A stretch of DNA of 64,000 bases. It comes from Polyangiaceae bacterium (GTDB lineage Bacteria > Myxococcota_A > Polyangia > Polyangiales > Polyangiaceae). Made by a program: the position numbers and the translations under genes. The notes beneath the pieces are model-generated. The model had not been told where the DNA came from. It ran no database searches and was given only the letters and a program-made list of their open reading frames with translations. Within the stretch, counting starts at the first letter, position 1, and each line of letters starts with the position of its first letter. The stretch spans positions 62,001 to 126,000 of the forward strand of contig JABFXY010000069.1 in NCBI GenBank assembly GCA_013361525.1. The letters are read 5' to 3'. This document shows, in pieces, positions 43,201-52,134 of the stretch.

Positions 43201-44690
43201 TACGGTGATTCACTCGGCGGGTGGCCGACCAAGGCCGTCATATCGGTGCTGAGCGCGTCGTCGGGGCCCGGCTCGAGGCCCAGCGTCGGGCCGAGGGTCG
43301 ACAGGGCGTGGACGAAACGCGCGTGATCCGCGGCGACGACGTCGGCATAAGCGACGCAGACGTCGGCCTGTTCGTCGGCGAACGAATCGGGATCCGTCGC
43401 AATGGTGTCGGCGATCGTGTCCACGATGCCTTCGTCGACCGATTCGGAGCCTGCGTGGACGGAAGCGAGCACGACGCCGAGCGCGTGCGCCATACCGTCG
43501 AGTGCTTCGGGCGTTCCGCGGTCTTCTTCGAGACGGTGAACCCTCAGCGTCTTGAATGCGTCGAAGTCTCCTTTGATCTGAACGGGCAAGCCCAACAGAT
43601 CGCTGTTGCCCCACAGCGGCTCGGCGTCCGGCCGGGACCAACAGATTCGCGCTGCGTCCAGGACGCGCTCGCCGACGGAGTCGGACGAAGGACCCGGCGG
43701 CGCGACGGGGCGCGCGGGGCTGTCGGCGAGCTCTTTCAGCTCGAGGATGACGTCGTCGTCGAGCGACGTGGTCGGTCCTTCGACGAGCAGCGCGAAGCGC
43801 AGCCGCGGAATGCTCGCGACACCGGCTCCGAACTCGCGCGTTGCGTCTTTGACGACGAAGAAGCTCGCGGGCGGGGGATCGAGGAGCGTCGTGCGGTATC
43901 GGGCGAGCGTCCCGTCGAACGCGGTCCAGGCGATCTCCGGCGCGTCGACGTACACATTGAGGGGGTCGTCCTCGTCGATGCCGCCTCGCTTCAGCGTGCG
44001 GACGCCATCGGTCACGATGGTTCGCTCGACGAGCTCGCGTCGGTTTGCTTCGTCGCGGACCGATCGGTCGAACGCGTCTTCGAGGACGGTGGAGGCTCCT
44101 GCCTCCGTCAGCCTCGGGCGTTCACCGGAGTCGCGAATGGCGATGATGGTGTCGGCGTAGGCGCGAGCAAAGGTTCGCGCGTAGCTTCGCGCTTCGGCGG
44201 CCGCTGCGGCGCGTGCATCCTCGTCGGTCGGGTTCGACTGACGCGCGGCGACGACGATGGCGACGCCGAGCCGCCGGACTTCCCACAAGTAGGGATAGCG
44301 ATCGGCTGCGTCGAAATCGTTCGGCTCGATCGCAAACGTTGCGTCGCTCGCGCGCAGCGTTCCGAAGTTTTCGACGTGCGCATCGCCGATGGATCGCGGA
44401 TACGCCTCGACGTGGAAGGCCGATGTCGGCGCGACATTCCCCGCGCGTGCGTCGTGCAAAAAGAGAGGAAACGAGCCGCGAAGGAAGGAAAAGGGGTCCT
44501 TCGCCATCGAGCGATATTTGTCGGCGACGAGGGCGGGGCGCGTGAGGATGAGCGACTCGTCCGCTTCTACGAGCACCGATACGATTTCACGTTCGCGCGC
44601 ATCGTCGAGCGGCGCGTCGCAGGCGCCTTGTCCACTCGCGGCGACGAAGGCCGCGAGCGTGAAGGCCGTCGTTCGCCGCGCGCGTCGCAT
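43200..44690 (-). CDS. Exported DUF2252 family protein
   Basis: A 496-residue protein when started at ATG 44690, which has AGAGGG six bases upstream and opens a signal peptide (MRRARRTTAFTLAAFVAASGQGAC); ATG 44726 is an alternative. DUF2252 motifs are present: YRSMAKDPFSFLRGSFPLF, SIGDAHVENFGTL, EPNDFDAAD and WEVRRLGVAIVVAAR. The family has a kinase-like fold in some analyses, but its reaction is not established. Most relatives are cytoplasmic; this one appears to be exported, perhaps as a lipoprotein, and is coupled to an outer-membrane barrel gene. Confidence 0.8.
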   Translation of the reverse strand: MRRARRTTAFTLAAFVAASGQGACDAPLDDAREREIVSVLVEADESLILTRPALVADKYRSMAKDPFSFLRGSFPLFLHDARAGNVAPTSAFHVEAYPRSIGDAHVENFGTLRASDATFAIEPNDFDAADRYPYLWEVRRLGVAIVVAARQSNPTDEDARAAAAAEARSYARTFARAYADTIIAIRDSGERPRLTEAGASTVLEDAFDRSVRDEANRRELVERTIVTDGVRTLKRGGIDEDDPLNVYVDAPEIAWTAFDGTLARYRTTLLDPPPASFFVVKDATREFGAGVASIPRLRFALLVEGPTTSLDDDVILELKELADSPARPVAPPGPSSDSVGERVLDAARICWSRPDAEPLWGNSDLLGLPVQIKGDFDAFKTLRVHRLEEDRGTPEALDGMAHALGVVLASVHAGSESVDEGIVDTIADTIATDPDSFADEQADVCVAYADVVAADHARFVHALSTLGPTLGLEPGPDDALSTDMTALVGHPPSESP

Positions 44691-44868
44691 GCGGGCCCTC
44701 TTGCCAACATGCCGATCGTCCATCAATCGCGAGATCGGCCGTCACCAAGAAGCTACGGGCCGAACACGAAGCCGTCGCTCGCCGGGCCCCGACTCGTCAT
44801 GTGCTCGTCACGAAATCGTTACCGAAACATGCGGACCGCGCGAGCGGGACGTCGATGTGACGGGCGCG

Positions 44869-46404
44869 TCAGGAGAGCTTGAAGAGTCGTTTGATCTTGC
44901 CGAGCAGCTGGCTCGACTCACGCTGGACGACCGTCGCGAGCGCGTCCCCCGACAGGCTCGCGGCGTGCTCGTCGAGTTGGATTTGCCGCTCCGCGAGGAC
45001 GCGCGAGAGCGCTTCGACGACCTCCGGTTGCTCGTCGAGGACGCTCTTGAAGGCGTTGTGATCGATGACGAGCAGCTCGCAATCGTGCAGCGCTTTGACG
45101 GTCGCCTTGCGGCGCTCACCGGTGAGCAGCGCCATTTCGCCGAAGAACTTCCCCGGCCCGAGGCGCGTGATCTCCTTCTCGACACCATTGGTCTGAAGGA
45201 CGACCGCCGTTTCACCGCGCAAGATGAGGAACAGCTCGGCGCTGTCCTCGCCTTGGCGCACGATCGTCTCGCCGCGCGAGAACAGGCGCGTGCTGGCGCG
45301 TGATGCGAGCTCCCGCCGTTGGTCGTCGCCGATCACCTTCAGGAAGTGGATGTCGCGCAGCGCTCGGTTTCGATCCTCCGTCCGCTCGAGCTCTGCGCGC
45401 TCGCGCGTCTCCACCGAGTCGGTGTGCATGTGCACCACGCGGTGCGGGAACGGAATGGAGATGCCATTTCGTTTGAACGCATACCAAATGCGGTCGCGCA
45501 CGCCGCCGTCGATGATGTCACGCCGCGGGAACTGCTCGATGAAGATGCGGAGCCAGTACTCGATGGCCGAGTCGGCGAAGTTGTTGGTGACCACCGTCGG
45601 CGGCGGCTCCTTCAAGACCCCGGGTGCGTCTTTGACGGCGTCGAGGATGATCTGGTGCACCTTGCCGGGCTCGACGTCGTAGGAGGCGGTGACGAAGATG
45701 TTGCGCCGAACGACCCGAGAGGGTCGCGTGTAGACGCGGAGCGCGGCCTTCGCGAGCGCGCCGTTCGGCACGACGACCTCGATCTCGTCGAGGGTGAGGA
45801 TGGTCGTCGCGCGCCAGTTGCTCTCGACGACACGGCCGATGTTTTTCGGATCGGCGTCGAACTGGATCCAGTCGCCGACCGAAAAGGGCCGCTGGATTTG
45901 GACCGACAAGCCCGCGATGAGGTTGCCGAGCGTGTCCTGCAGCGAAAGACCGATGACCGCGGTGAGGAGGGCGCTGGTGGTGAGGAGCTGTCCCGGCTCG
46001 AGCCCGAGCTGTCGAAGCAGCGCGAGCAAGAGGACGAAGTAGACGACGCCCTGGATGATGTCGCGGATGATCTTCGGCAGCTGCCGGTCGAGCCTGCGTC
46101 CGAGGATGACGTCGAGGACGAGCAGTACCGAGGTGCGGCCGATGCAGACCAGGAGCGCGGCGAGGCCGACGATCCCGACGGCCTTGCGCATCGCCGAGCC
46201 TTCCTCGAACAAGAACTCGAGGCCGCGCAGGACCAGATGCGCGATGAGGAAGCCGACGGGGATCCGCAGGTGATGCCGATCGGCGCGCGGCATCAGGAGC
46301 GCCGTCATGCCGAGGAGCGCGACGGCGACGACCGACGTGATGGTGATCCCGGACGCGCTGCTCAGCGTCTTGAAGAGATGCTCCACGAGCGCGCGAGCAT
46401 ACAC
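44869..46404 (-). CDS. MscS-type channel with C-terminal cyclic-nucleotide-binding domain
   Basis: A 511-residue membrane protein started at GTG 46404. Four or five membrane helices lead to the MscS pore and beta domain (LLTAVIGLSLQDTLGNLIAGLSVQIQRPFSVGDWIQF, then EIEVVVPNGALAKAALRVYTRP). From about residue 350 a CNMP-binding domain follows, with GETIVRQGEDSAELFLILRGE and the phosphate-binding cassette FGEMALLTGERRKATV. This is the architecture of the bCNG family, MscS-like channels whose opening is set by cyclic nucleotides rather than tension. Neighbouring genes do not name the ligand. Confidence 0.93.
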   Translation of the reverse strand: MYARALVEHLFKTLSSASGITITSVVAVALLGMTALLMPRADRHHLRIPVGFLIAHLVLRGLEFLFEEGSAMRKAVGIVGLAALLVCIGRTSVLLVLDVILGRRLDRQLPKIIRDIIQGVVYFVLLLALLRQLGLEPGQLLTTSALLTAVIGLSLQDTLGNLIAGLSVQIQRPFSVGDWIQFDADPKNIGRVVESNWRATTILTLDEIEVVVPNGALAKAALRVYTRPSRVVRRNIFVTASYDVEPGKVHQIILDAVKDAPGVLKEPPPTVVTNNFADSAIEYWLRIFIEQFPRRDIIDGGVRDRIWYAFKRNGISIPFPHRVVHMHTDSVETRERAELERTEDRNRALRDIHFLKVIGDDQRRELASRASTRLFSRGETIVRQGEDSAELFLILRGETAVVLQTNGVEKEITRLGPGKFFGEMALLTGERRKATVKALHDCELLVIDHNAFKSVLDEQPEVVEALSRVLAERQIQLDEHAASLSGDALATVVQRESSQLLGKIKRLFKLS

Positions 46405-46494
46405 CGCCGATAGGCCGCGAGGCCCAGCGACCTATTCGGATCGTGGGCCTCGTAATTCGCGGTCACACCCGCCGCGAACGGCTGATTGCCTGTT

Positions 46495-47241
46495 TCACGC
46501 TGCGCGCGTGACGTCCCGCAGCTCCATCCCCGAGACGAGCACACGCACGAAATTGCGTACGTAATCCTCCCGATCGATGAGGGCGGGAGGGACGTCGACG
46601 GGGACGTCGGCCGCGCGGTGGACGGCCAGGTTCGCCCAGCCGCGACGCGCCTCCGGTTGCGCCGCGCTCGAGCCCGATTGGCCCTGCGCGTCGGCGCCGT
46701 CGGGGGACGACGTGGGAGCGGCGCACTGCGCGAGCATCTCGGAGAAGACGTAGTGCGACAGCGCGCCGAGGTAGGCGCGCGCGATGACGTCGGGCGCGCT
46801 CGTGCGGATGCGACCGAGCCTGGACTCGAGCGCGAGGTAGTCCGCGACGTGGCGCTGCGCGCGAAGCGGGGCCGGGTCCTGCGAGTAGCCGTGGGGGCAC
46901 CCGGGGACCTTCGGGTTCGACCACGACATCATGACGATCGGCATGATGCGTTCGAAGAACAACACTGTTTCGATTCCGGCTTCGACGAGGTTCTGCTCGA
47001 CCGTGCGGGTGCCCGCGCGGGAGACGAGATCCTGCAGGGCGGGCAGGACGTTCTCGAGGTCGACGCCCATCGCAGCCCGAAAGAGCTCACCCTTGGTCTT
47101 GAATCGCTTGAAGATCGACCCTTCAGAGACGCCTGCGCGCTGCGCGACCTCGGCGCTGGTGGCAAGAATGCCCCGCTCGAGGAAGACCGCCCGCGCCGCT
47201 TCGAGAATGACTTCGTTCCGGATCACCGTCGGTCTGGCCAT
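46495..47241 (-). CDS. TetR family transcriptional regulator
   Basis: A 248-residue regulator started at ATG 47241. The upstream GTG (47265) would place the palindrome at 47255-47264 inside the coding region, so ATG is preferred. The TetR helix-turn-helix is at residues 28-48 (TSAEVAQRAGVSEGSIFKRFKTKGELF). The C-terminal ligand domain is unlike common named groups and holds a low-complexity Ser/Ala/Gln insert. It is divergent from the tandem thioredoxin-fold gene and probably represses itself and that gene; the effector is unknown. Confidence 0.88.
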   Translation of the reverse strand: MARPTVIRNEVILEAARAVFLERGILATSAEVAQRAGVSEGSIFKRFKTKGELFRAAMGVDLENVLPALQDLVSRAGTRTVEQNLVEAGIETVLFFERIMPIVMMSWSNPKVPGCPHGYSQDPAPLRAQRHVADYLALESRLGRIRTSAPDVIARAYLGALSHYVFSEMLAQCAAPTSSPDGADAQGQSGSSAAQPEARRGWANLAVHRAADVPVDVPPALIDREDYVRNFVRVLVSGMELRDVTRAA

Positions 47242-47248
47242 GGGTCGC

Positions 47249-47270
47249 AATAATTGAGGCCTCACTCATT
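47249..47270. promoter_or_regulatory. Imperfect palindrome around TGAGGCCTCA, possible TetR operator
   Basis: A 22-base imperfect palindrome centred on the perfect TGAGGCCTCA (47255-47264) lies eight bases upstream of the TetR ATG and in the 126-base space shared with the divergent gene. AT-rich sequence on its right side may hold promoters. Confidence 0.45.
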
Positions 47271-47367
47271 AAGAGCAAGTTAAAAAGCGCCGGCTTATTT
47301 ATTTTTATGTGTAGGCGCCGGCCTCGGGCCTTGTCGTAGAAGGCGCGCGAGAGCAAACGTCCACGCC

Positions 47368-48060
47368 GTGAACCGAACCCTGGATGTCGTGAGCTCGACG
47401 CTCGTTTCCGGCCTCTCTCTCGGTGGTGGTCTGCGCGTGAAGGCGCCGGCGCGCCAACCCGTGCAGCTGCTCGAGCTCTACGAGTTCGAAGCGTGCCCGT
47501 TCTGTCGCAAGGTTCGTGAGGCGCTGAGCGCGTTCGATCTCGACGCGACGATCTTTCCGTGCCCGCCGCGGGGCACGCGCTATCGCCCGCTCGCGACGGA
47601 AAAGGGCGGCAAAGCGCAGTTTCCGTTCCTCGTCGATCCGAACACGAACCGGCAGATGTACGAGTCGGACGAGATCGTCCTGTACCTGTCGCAGACGTAC
47701 GGCGACGGGACGATCCCGCTGACGCTGCGGCTCGGTCCGCTGACGGATCTGCGCTCCGGGATCGCGAGCGCCGCGCGTCCGTTCATGGGCCGCGCGAAGC
47801 CGTCGAGCGCGCCCGCGAAGCCGCTCGAGCTCTACAGCTTCGAGGCCTCGCCGTTCTGCCGCATCGTGCGCGAAGCGCTGTGCTCGCTCGAGCTGCCGTA
47901 CGTGCTGCACAACGTCGCGAAGGGCAGCCCCAAGCGAGAGGCGTTCGTCGCGAGGTCGGGCAAGATGATGGTGCCGTTCCTCGTCGACCCGAACACCGAT
48001 ACCGCGATGTTCGAATCGGCCGATATCGTGCGCTACTTGGAATCGACGTACGGCGCGTGA
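47368..48060 (+). CDS. Tandem GST-N/glutaredoxin-like thioredoxin-fold protein
   Basis: A 230-residue protein started at GTG 47368. It has two copies of the same thioredoxin-fold unit (about 33-115 and 150-230): LELYEFEACPFCRKVREAL with a CPFC redox pair (Cys43, Cys46), and LELYSFEASPFCRIVREAL where the first Cys is Ser (SPFC). Each ends with FPFLVDPNT or VPFLVDPNT and a YESDEIV or FESADIV helix, the GST N-terminal signature. No GST C-terminal helical domain is present. It may handle glutathione-dependent redox steps. It is divergent from a TetR gene and followed by a MOSC gene. Confidence 0.85.
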   Translation: MNRTLDVVSSTLVSGLSLGGGLRVKAPARQPVQLLELYEFEACPFCRKVREALSAFDLDATIFPCPPRGTRYRPLATEKGGKAQFPFLVDPNTNRQMYESDEIVLYLSQTYGDGTIPLTLRLGPLTDLRSGIASAARPFMGRAKPSSAPAKPLELYSFEASPFCRIVREALCSLELPYVLHNVAKGSPKREAFVARSGKMMVPFLVDPNTDTAMFESADIVRYLESTYGA

Positions 48061-48100
48061 CCATCACGGTCGTTGACGGCTGCACGTATCGGAGGAGTCG

Positions 48101-48892
48101 TTGAAGGTCGCCGCCCTTTATGTGCATCCGGTGAAGTCGGCGCGAGCCGTCGAGGTCCAGGAGGCGGAGGTCACGCCGACGGGGCTCGAGGGTGATCGAC
48201 GATTCATGATCGTCGACGAGCGGGGCGTGTTCGTGACGCAGCGTGAGCGTCCGGAGATGGCTCGCCTCCGCGCGACGATCGACGCTGGATCGTTGAAGCT
48301 GATGGGCGACGATCGACGTGAGCTGACGATCCCCCTCGACCAACCCGGACCGCGCGTTCGCGTGCGCGTGTGGGACGACGAGGTGGAGGCGATCGACTGC
48401 GGAGCCGAGGCGGCCGGGCTCGTGACCACGCACATCGGCGACATCGCGCGGCTCGTTCGCTTCGCCGACGACGTGAAGCGAGCCGTCGACCAGACGTATG
48501 CGGAGCCGGGCGACATCGTGTCGTTCGCCGACGGGTTTCCGGTGCTGGTCGCGACGACGGCTTCGCTCGAGGCGACGCTCGGTACGGTTGCTGTTCGCGT
48601 CGACGGCCGGCGGTTTCGACCGAACATCGTGATCGATGGGGCCGCGCCGTTCGCCGAAGACGACTGGTCCGAAATCCAGATCGGCGAGGTTCGGATCGCG
48701 CTCGTCAAGCCGTGCTCGCGCTGCACGATGGTCGATGTGGATCCGGATCAAGGCCGGCGAAAGGGCGGCGTGCTCGCGCAGCTCTCGAGGACACGGCGCG
48801 TGGGCAACCGTGTCCTCTTCGGTCAGAACGGCAGTCCGCGATCGCTCGGACGGATCAAGGTCGGCGACCCGGTCGTCGCGATCGCGCGCTGA
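48101..48892 (+). CDS. MOSC-domain protein (YcbX/mARC-like)
   Basis: A 263-residue protein with an unusual TTG start (48101), decided by a strong GGAGGAG at 48091-48097. The MOSC N-terminal beta-barrel (VAALYVHPVKSARAVEVQEAEVTPTGLEGDRRFMIVDE) precedes the MOSC domain (RFRPNIVIDGAAPFAEDDW, KPCSRCTMVDVDPDQG with the conserved Cys). The family moves sulfur or carries molybdenum cofactor for reduction of N-hydroxylated compounds. A [2Fe-2S] domain as in YcbX is absent. It shares direction with the thioredoxin-fold gene 40 bases upstream. Confidence 0.88.
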   Translation: MKVAALYVHPVKSARAVEVQEAEVTPTGLEGDRRFMIVDERGVFVTQRERPEMARLRATIDAGSLKLMGDDRRELTIPLDQPGPRVRVRVWDDEVEAIDCGAEAAGLVTTHIGDIARLVRFADDVKRAVDQTYAEPGDIVSFADGFPVLVATTASLEATLGTVAVRVDGRRFRPNIVIDGAAPFAEDDWSEIQIGEVRIALVKPCSRCTMVDVDPDQGRRKGGVLAQLSRTRRVGNRVLFGQNGSPRSLGRIKVGDPVVAIAR

Positions 48893-48914
48893 TCGCGACG
48901 AGCTCGGGCTCGGC

Positions 48915-51062
48915 TCAGGGAGGCGTCGCCTTCTTGAGCTCCTCTTCCATCTTCTTTTCGAGCTCGCGCTGAGATTCGGCGGAGTCTTCGAGCTCGGTCT
49001 TCACGGCCTTGCGAATGCTGAAGGCGGCGACGAGCGGGCCGAGGAACATGGGGTAGTTGAGGCCCGTGGCCTCGTAGGTGACCGTTTCGTCCTCGACCGA
49101 AACGCGCACCGAGACGCCGGACGTGATCCGGTCCGCGTCCTCGAGGATGAGCGCGTCGAGAGGCACGCCCTTCTTCCGCGCCTGTTTGCGGACCTCGCTC
49201 TTGCCCTTGAGGAACGTGCGGGCGACGCGCCCGGTGTCGACCCAAGCGAGCATGTGCGCCTTCGTATCGAGCGTGCCGAGCGCCTTCTTGTGCGCGGGGT
49301 CGGACGTCAAGAGCTCGCCGTCGCCTTCGAAGGCCTCGCGGATCGACTCGGTGAGCTTCTTTCCGCCGATGCTCGCGATCAGGAACTTTTCGTCGACGAT
49401 TTCCACGCGGACCATTTCGAGTGGGAACTTCTCGCGGAGCTCTTCGTCGACCGTGACCGTGAACCCGCCGTCGGTCTTCTTCACGTTGATGGCGTCGCTC
49501 GCGAACGTCGTCTCGGCATCCTCCGCCTTCGTCCGCAGCGCCTTCACGATCTTGTTGGCGGCATCGACGTCCTTCAGCTGCACGATCGCGACGAGCGCGA
49601 CGTACTTGGCCGCCTCTTTCTTGTCGTCGGACTCGAACGCGGACATCGCCTTGTCGTCGGCGACGCCGGCGACGATGTACTGCTCACCGAGGGCATCGAA
49701 CACGGTGTCGAGGCCGAACCCAGCCTTGTTCTCGAGGCTCTCGAGGTTCTCGTCGAACTCTTTGGCGAGGTCCTCGTCGAACTCTTCGACCGACTTGGTG
49801 ATCGCCTTCACGCACTCTTTGCCGGACATCTCGAGCTTCGATGATCCCGCGATGTACGCGAAGGTCGACGCGGGGAGCTTCTCGTAGAGATCGAGATCGG
49901 TCTCCTTCGGGAGGAGCTCGGACCACTTGCCGATCTTCTTGCCGCGCAGTTGAGCGCGCGTGAGCGTGATGAGGCCCGCGTCGCCGAACCGAGCCGACGT
50001 GGTGGCGGCGTCGACGTCGTCGAAGAGGTCCTTCTTGACCTCCGGGAGGGCCGGCGTGTCGACGAACTCGAGGATGGTGGTTCGGGGAGCCCATTTCGCC
50101 GCGGCGAAACGCTCGTTACCGGTCGCCAGGCTGTCGGTGCCGCCCTCGATGATCTTGCCGACGTCCTTGATCATCGCGGGCGTGCCGATGACGAGAAGCT
50201 TCTCCTCGTCGTACCAGACGGCCACGTCTTCGCGCTGCTTGCGCTCGTCCTCTTCCTTCTCCTCGGCCTCGGTGAGCTCGCGCGGGGTCGTCTCGGTGAC
50301 CTCCGACTTGTACTTGCCGAGGCCGTCGAAGAAGTCTTCCCAAACATTGCGGCGAGGGCCTTCGTCGTCGATGCGACCTTCGGGGCGCTTCCGCTTGCGC
50401 TGCGAGACGCGGTAGCGCGTGCCGCCTGCGAAGGAGCCGTCTTTGTCGAAGCGCTTCGTCTCGAACAGCGGGTCCATCGCTTCGGCGTCGGACACCTTGA
50501 GGAAGAAGACTTGTTGCGTGAACTGGAAGTCGTCCTTTTCACGATCTTCGTTCTCGCGGATCGCGAATGCGACGGAGCGGAGGCTCAGGAGGATCTCTTC
50601 GGCTTCTTCGTTTTTCAGGTCGAAGGAGTCGGCGAAGGCCTCGGTGACCTCTTTCTTCACCTCGTCGGTGTCGAGCTCCTTGTCGTCGACGGCGTCGACA
50701 CCGGCGAACGAGACCAGCAGCTTCGGGAGGCTCGGGACCTCGAAGTAGTACTGCGTGTTCTTCGGCGCGTATTTCGCGAGCTCGGGGCCCGTCGCGCGCC
50801 ACCAGAACCAGTATGCAGCGAAGGCACCTCCGACGATGGTGAGCGCTACGGCGACGAGGCCGATCAGGGCGCCCTTCTTGGCGCCCTTTTTTGCGGCGGC
50901 GGGTGGAGGTGTACCGAGCGGCTCACCCGCAATCGCCGGAGGAATGCTGCCGAGCGAGCCGGCGCGTTGCGGCGGAGGGGCCGAGCCGCCGCCGTTCTGT
51001 GGGTCGAAGCTTCCGGGAATGGTGAAACCAGGGCCCGGATTGGTCCCATGCGGTCCGCTCAT
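48915..51062 (-). CDS. Single-pass membrane protein with large charged extracytoplasmic domain
   Basis: A 715-residue protein. A Pro/Gly-rich N-terminus of 60 residues is followed by KKGAKKG and one membrane helix (residues 65-88, ending YWFWW), so most of the chain is outside the cytoplasm. The body is rich in Lys, Glu and Asp, with short hydrophobic strands such as KNTQYYFEVPSLPKLLVSF, TFAYIAGSS and EKFLIASIGGKKL, resembling DUF3352-type proteins. It ends in a charged coiled-coil-like tail (AESQRELEKKMEEELKK). No catalytic motif was seen. Confidence 0.75.
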   Translation of the reverse strand: MSGPHGTNPGPGFTIPGSFDPQNGGGSAPPPQRAGSLGSIPPAIAGEPLGTPPPAAAKKGAKKGALIGLVAVALTIVGGAFAAYWFWWRATGPELAKYAPKNTQYYFEVPSLPKLLVSFAGVDAVDDKELDTDEVKKEVTEAFADSFDLKNEEAEEILLSLRSVAFAIRENEDREKDDFQFTQQVFFLKVSDAEAMDPLFETKRFDKDGSFAGGTRYRVSQRKRKRPEGRIDDEGPRRNVWEDFFDGLGKYKSEVTETTPRELTEAEEKEEDERKQREDVAVWYDEEKLLVIGTPAMIKDVGKIIEGGTDSLATGNERFAAAKWAPRTTILEFVDTPALPEVKKDLFDDVDAATTSARFGDAGLITLTRAQLRGKKIGKWSELLPKETDLDLYEKLPASTFAYIAGSSKLEMSGKECVKAITKSVEEFDEDLAKEFDENLESLENKAGFGLDTVFDALGEQYIVAGVADDKAMSAFESDDKKEAAKYVALVAIVQLKDVDAANKIVKALRTKAEDAETTFASDAINVKKTDGGFTVTVDEELREKFPLEMVRVEIVDEKFLIASIGGKKLTESIREAFEGDGELLTSDPAHKKALGTLDTKAHMLAWVDTGRVARTFLKGKSEVRKQARKKGVPLDALILEDADRITSGVSVRVSVEDETVTYEATGLNYPMFLGPLVAAFSIRKAVKTELEDSAESQRELEKKMEEELKKATPP

Positions 51063-51153
51063 CGTGCTGCTCCCTCCAAACGCGCCGTCATACGTTGGTG
51101 CCCCTCGAATGTCGACGGAGGCCGGGTGCGTTTTTAGCGGTGCGAACGCGACG

Positions 51154-52050
51154 TCAGAGCAATGGTTCGATCAGTGACTGCAATGCGGCCGGTGATTCGA
51201 GCTGAGGTACGTGACCAATTCCCTCGAGGATCTCCAGGCGAAGGGTGGGGGAGCACGGCGTCTCTCGGGCGAGGGCACACGGGACGATGCGGTCGCGCTC
51301 GCCGTGCGCCCAGACGCCGGGAACGCTGAGGTTTCGCAGGGCGGTCTCGACCGGGCCTCCGCGGGCGAGGGCCCGCGGCATCGAACGGCCGGCGTCGCGG
51401 AAGGCCGTCCCGTACCAGGGCTGTCCGCTTCGCTTCGCCGCGAGCGCCACGTGCGCGGCGACGATCGCCTCCGGGATGCGCGAGCTGTCGGCGCAGGTGA
51501 GCGAGAGCAGATCGCGAACGGCGCGCTCGGGGCCGGAGCGAAGGAGCCGGGCGCGGAGGACGCGATCCCCGCCGGGGCCTAGCGCTGTCGCGAAGGCGAG
51601 CGCCTGACGAAGCGGCAGCACCGCGGCGCGCGAGCCGAAGCCGAGGCCAGGCAACGCCGGGCAAACGAGAGCTACGCCGCGAACGAGATCCGGACGAAGG
51701 TTCGCGACGGTCGCCGAGATCGCGCCGCCCATCGAGGCGCCGACGACGACGGGGCGCTCGCCCCCGAACATCGTGCCGATGAACGATGTGACGGCGCGGA
51801 CCTGATCCTCGAAGCGGACACCGTGACCGACGGGCGACAGGCCGAAGCCGGGGAGGTCCATGGCGACGATTCGCGCACGCTTCGCGAGCTCGGGCGCGAG
51901 CCTCAGCCAGTTTACGTGGGAGCCGCCGAGCCCGTGCACGAGCACGACGGGTGTCCCCGTACCGCCGAAGTCGGCAGTGTGGATCGGAGCACCGTCGATG
52001 ACGACGGTGCGGCTTCGATAAAGAGGCGTCTCCGCCGGGTGACGAGCCAT
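51154..52050 (-). CDS. Alpha/beta hydrolase
   Basis: A 298-residue cytoplasmic-type hydrolase started at ATG 52050; a GTG at 52083 would add 11 residues. Motifs: VVLVHGLGGSHVNW (oxyanion hole), DLPGFGLSP, the nucleophile elbow GASMGG (Ser106), GERDRIVP (acid) and GIGHVPQLE (His). The cap region is long and Arg/Ala-rich. The substrate is unknown. It sits between the membrane protein and the OmpA gene, all on the minus strand; a terminator after the OmpA gene overlaps its upstream region. Confidence 0.88.
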   Translation of the reverse strand: MARHPAETPLYRSRTVVIDGAPIHTADFGGTGTPVVLVHGLGGSHVNWLRLAPELAKRARIVAMDLPGFGLSPVGHGVRFEDQVRAVTSFIGTMFGGERPVVVGASMGGAISATVANLRPDLVRGVALVCPALPGLGFGSRAAVLPLRQALAFATALGPGGDRVLRARLLRSGPERAVRDLLSLTCADSSRIPEAIVAAHVALAAKRSGQPWYGTAFRDAGRSMPRALARGGPVETALRNLSVPGVWAHGERDRIVPCALARETPCSPTLRLEILEGIGHVPQLESPAALQSLIEPLL

Positions 52051-52075
52051 CGGTCGCGTAATGTTCGCAGCGTAC

Positions 52076-52114
52076 AAAAACACGATCGCCCCTGCCGAGA
52101 AAGGCGAGGGGCGA
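52076..52114 (-). terminator. Rho-independent terminator after the OmpA gene
   Basis: On the minus strand TCGCCCCTCGCC and GGCAGGGGCGA form a stem with a short loop, followed by a run ending in TTTTT (52080-52076). It lies 20 bases past the OmpA stop. Confidence 0.75.
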
Positions 52115-52134
52115 CCATGTCGAAGCGCTTGTGA

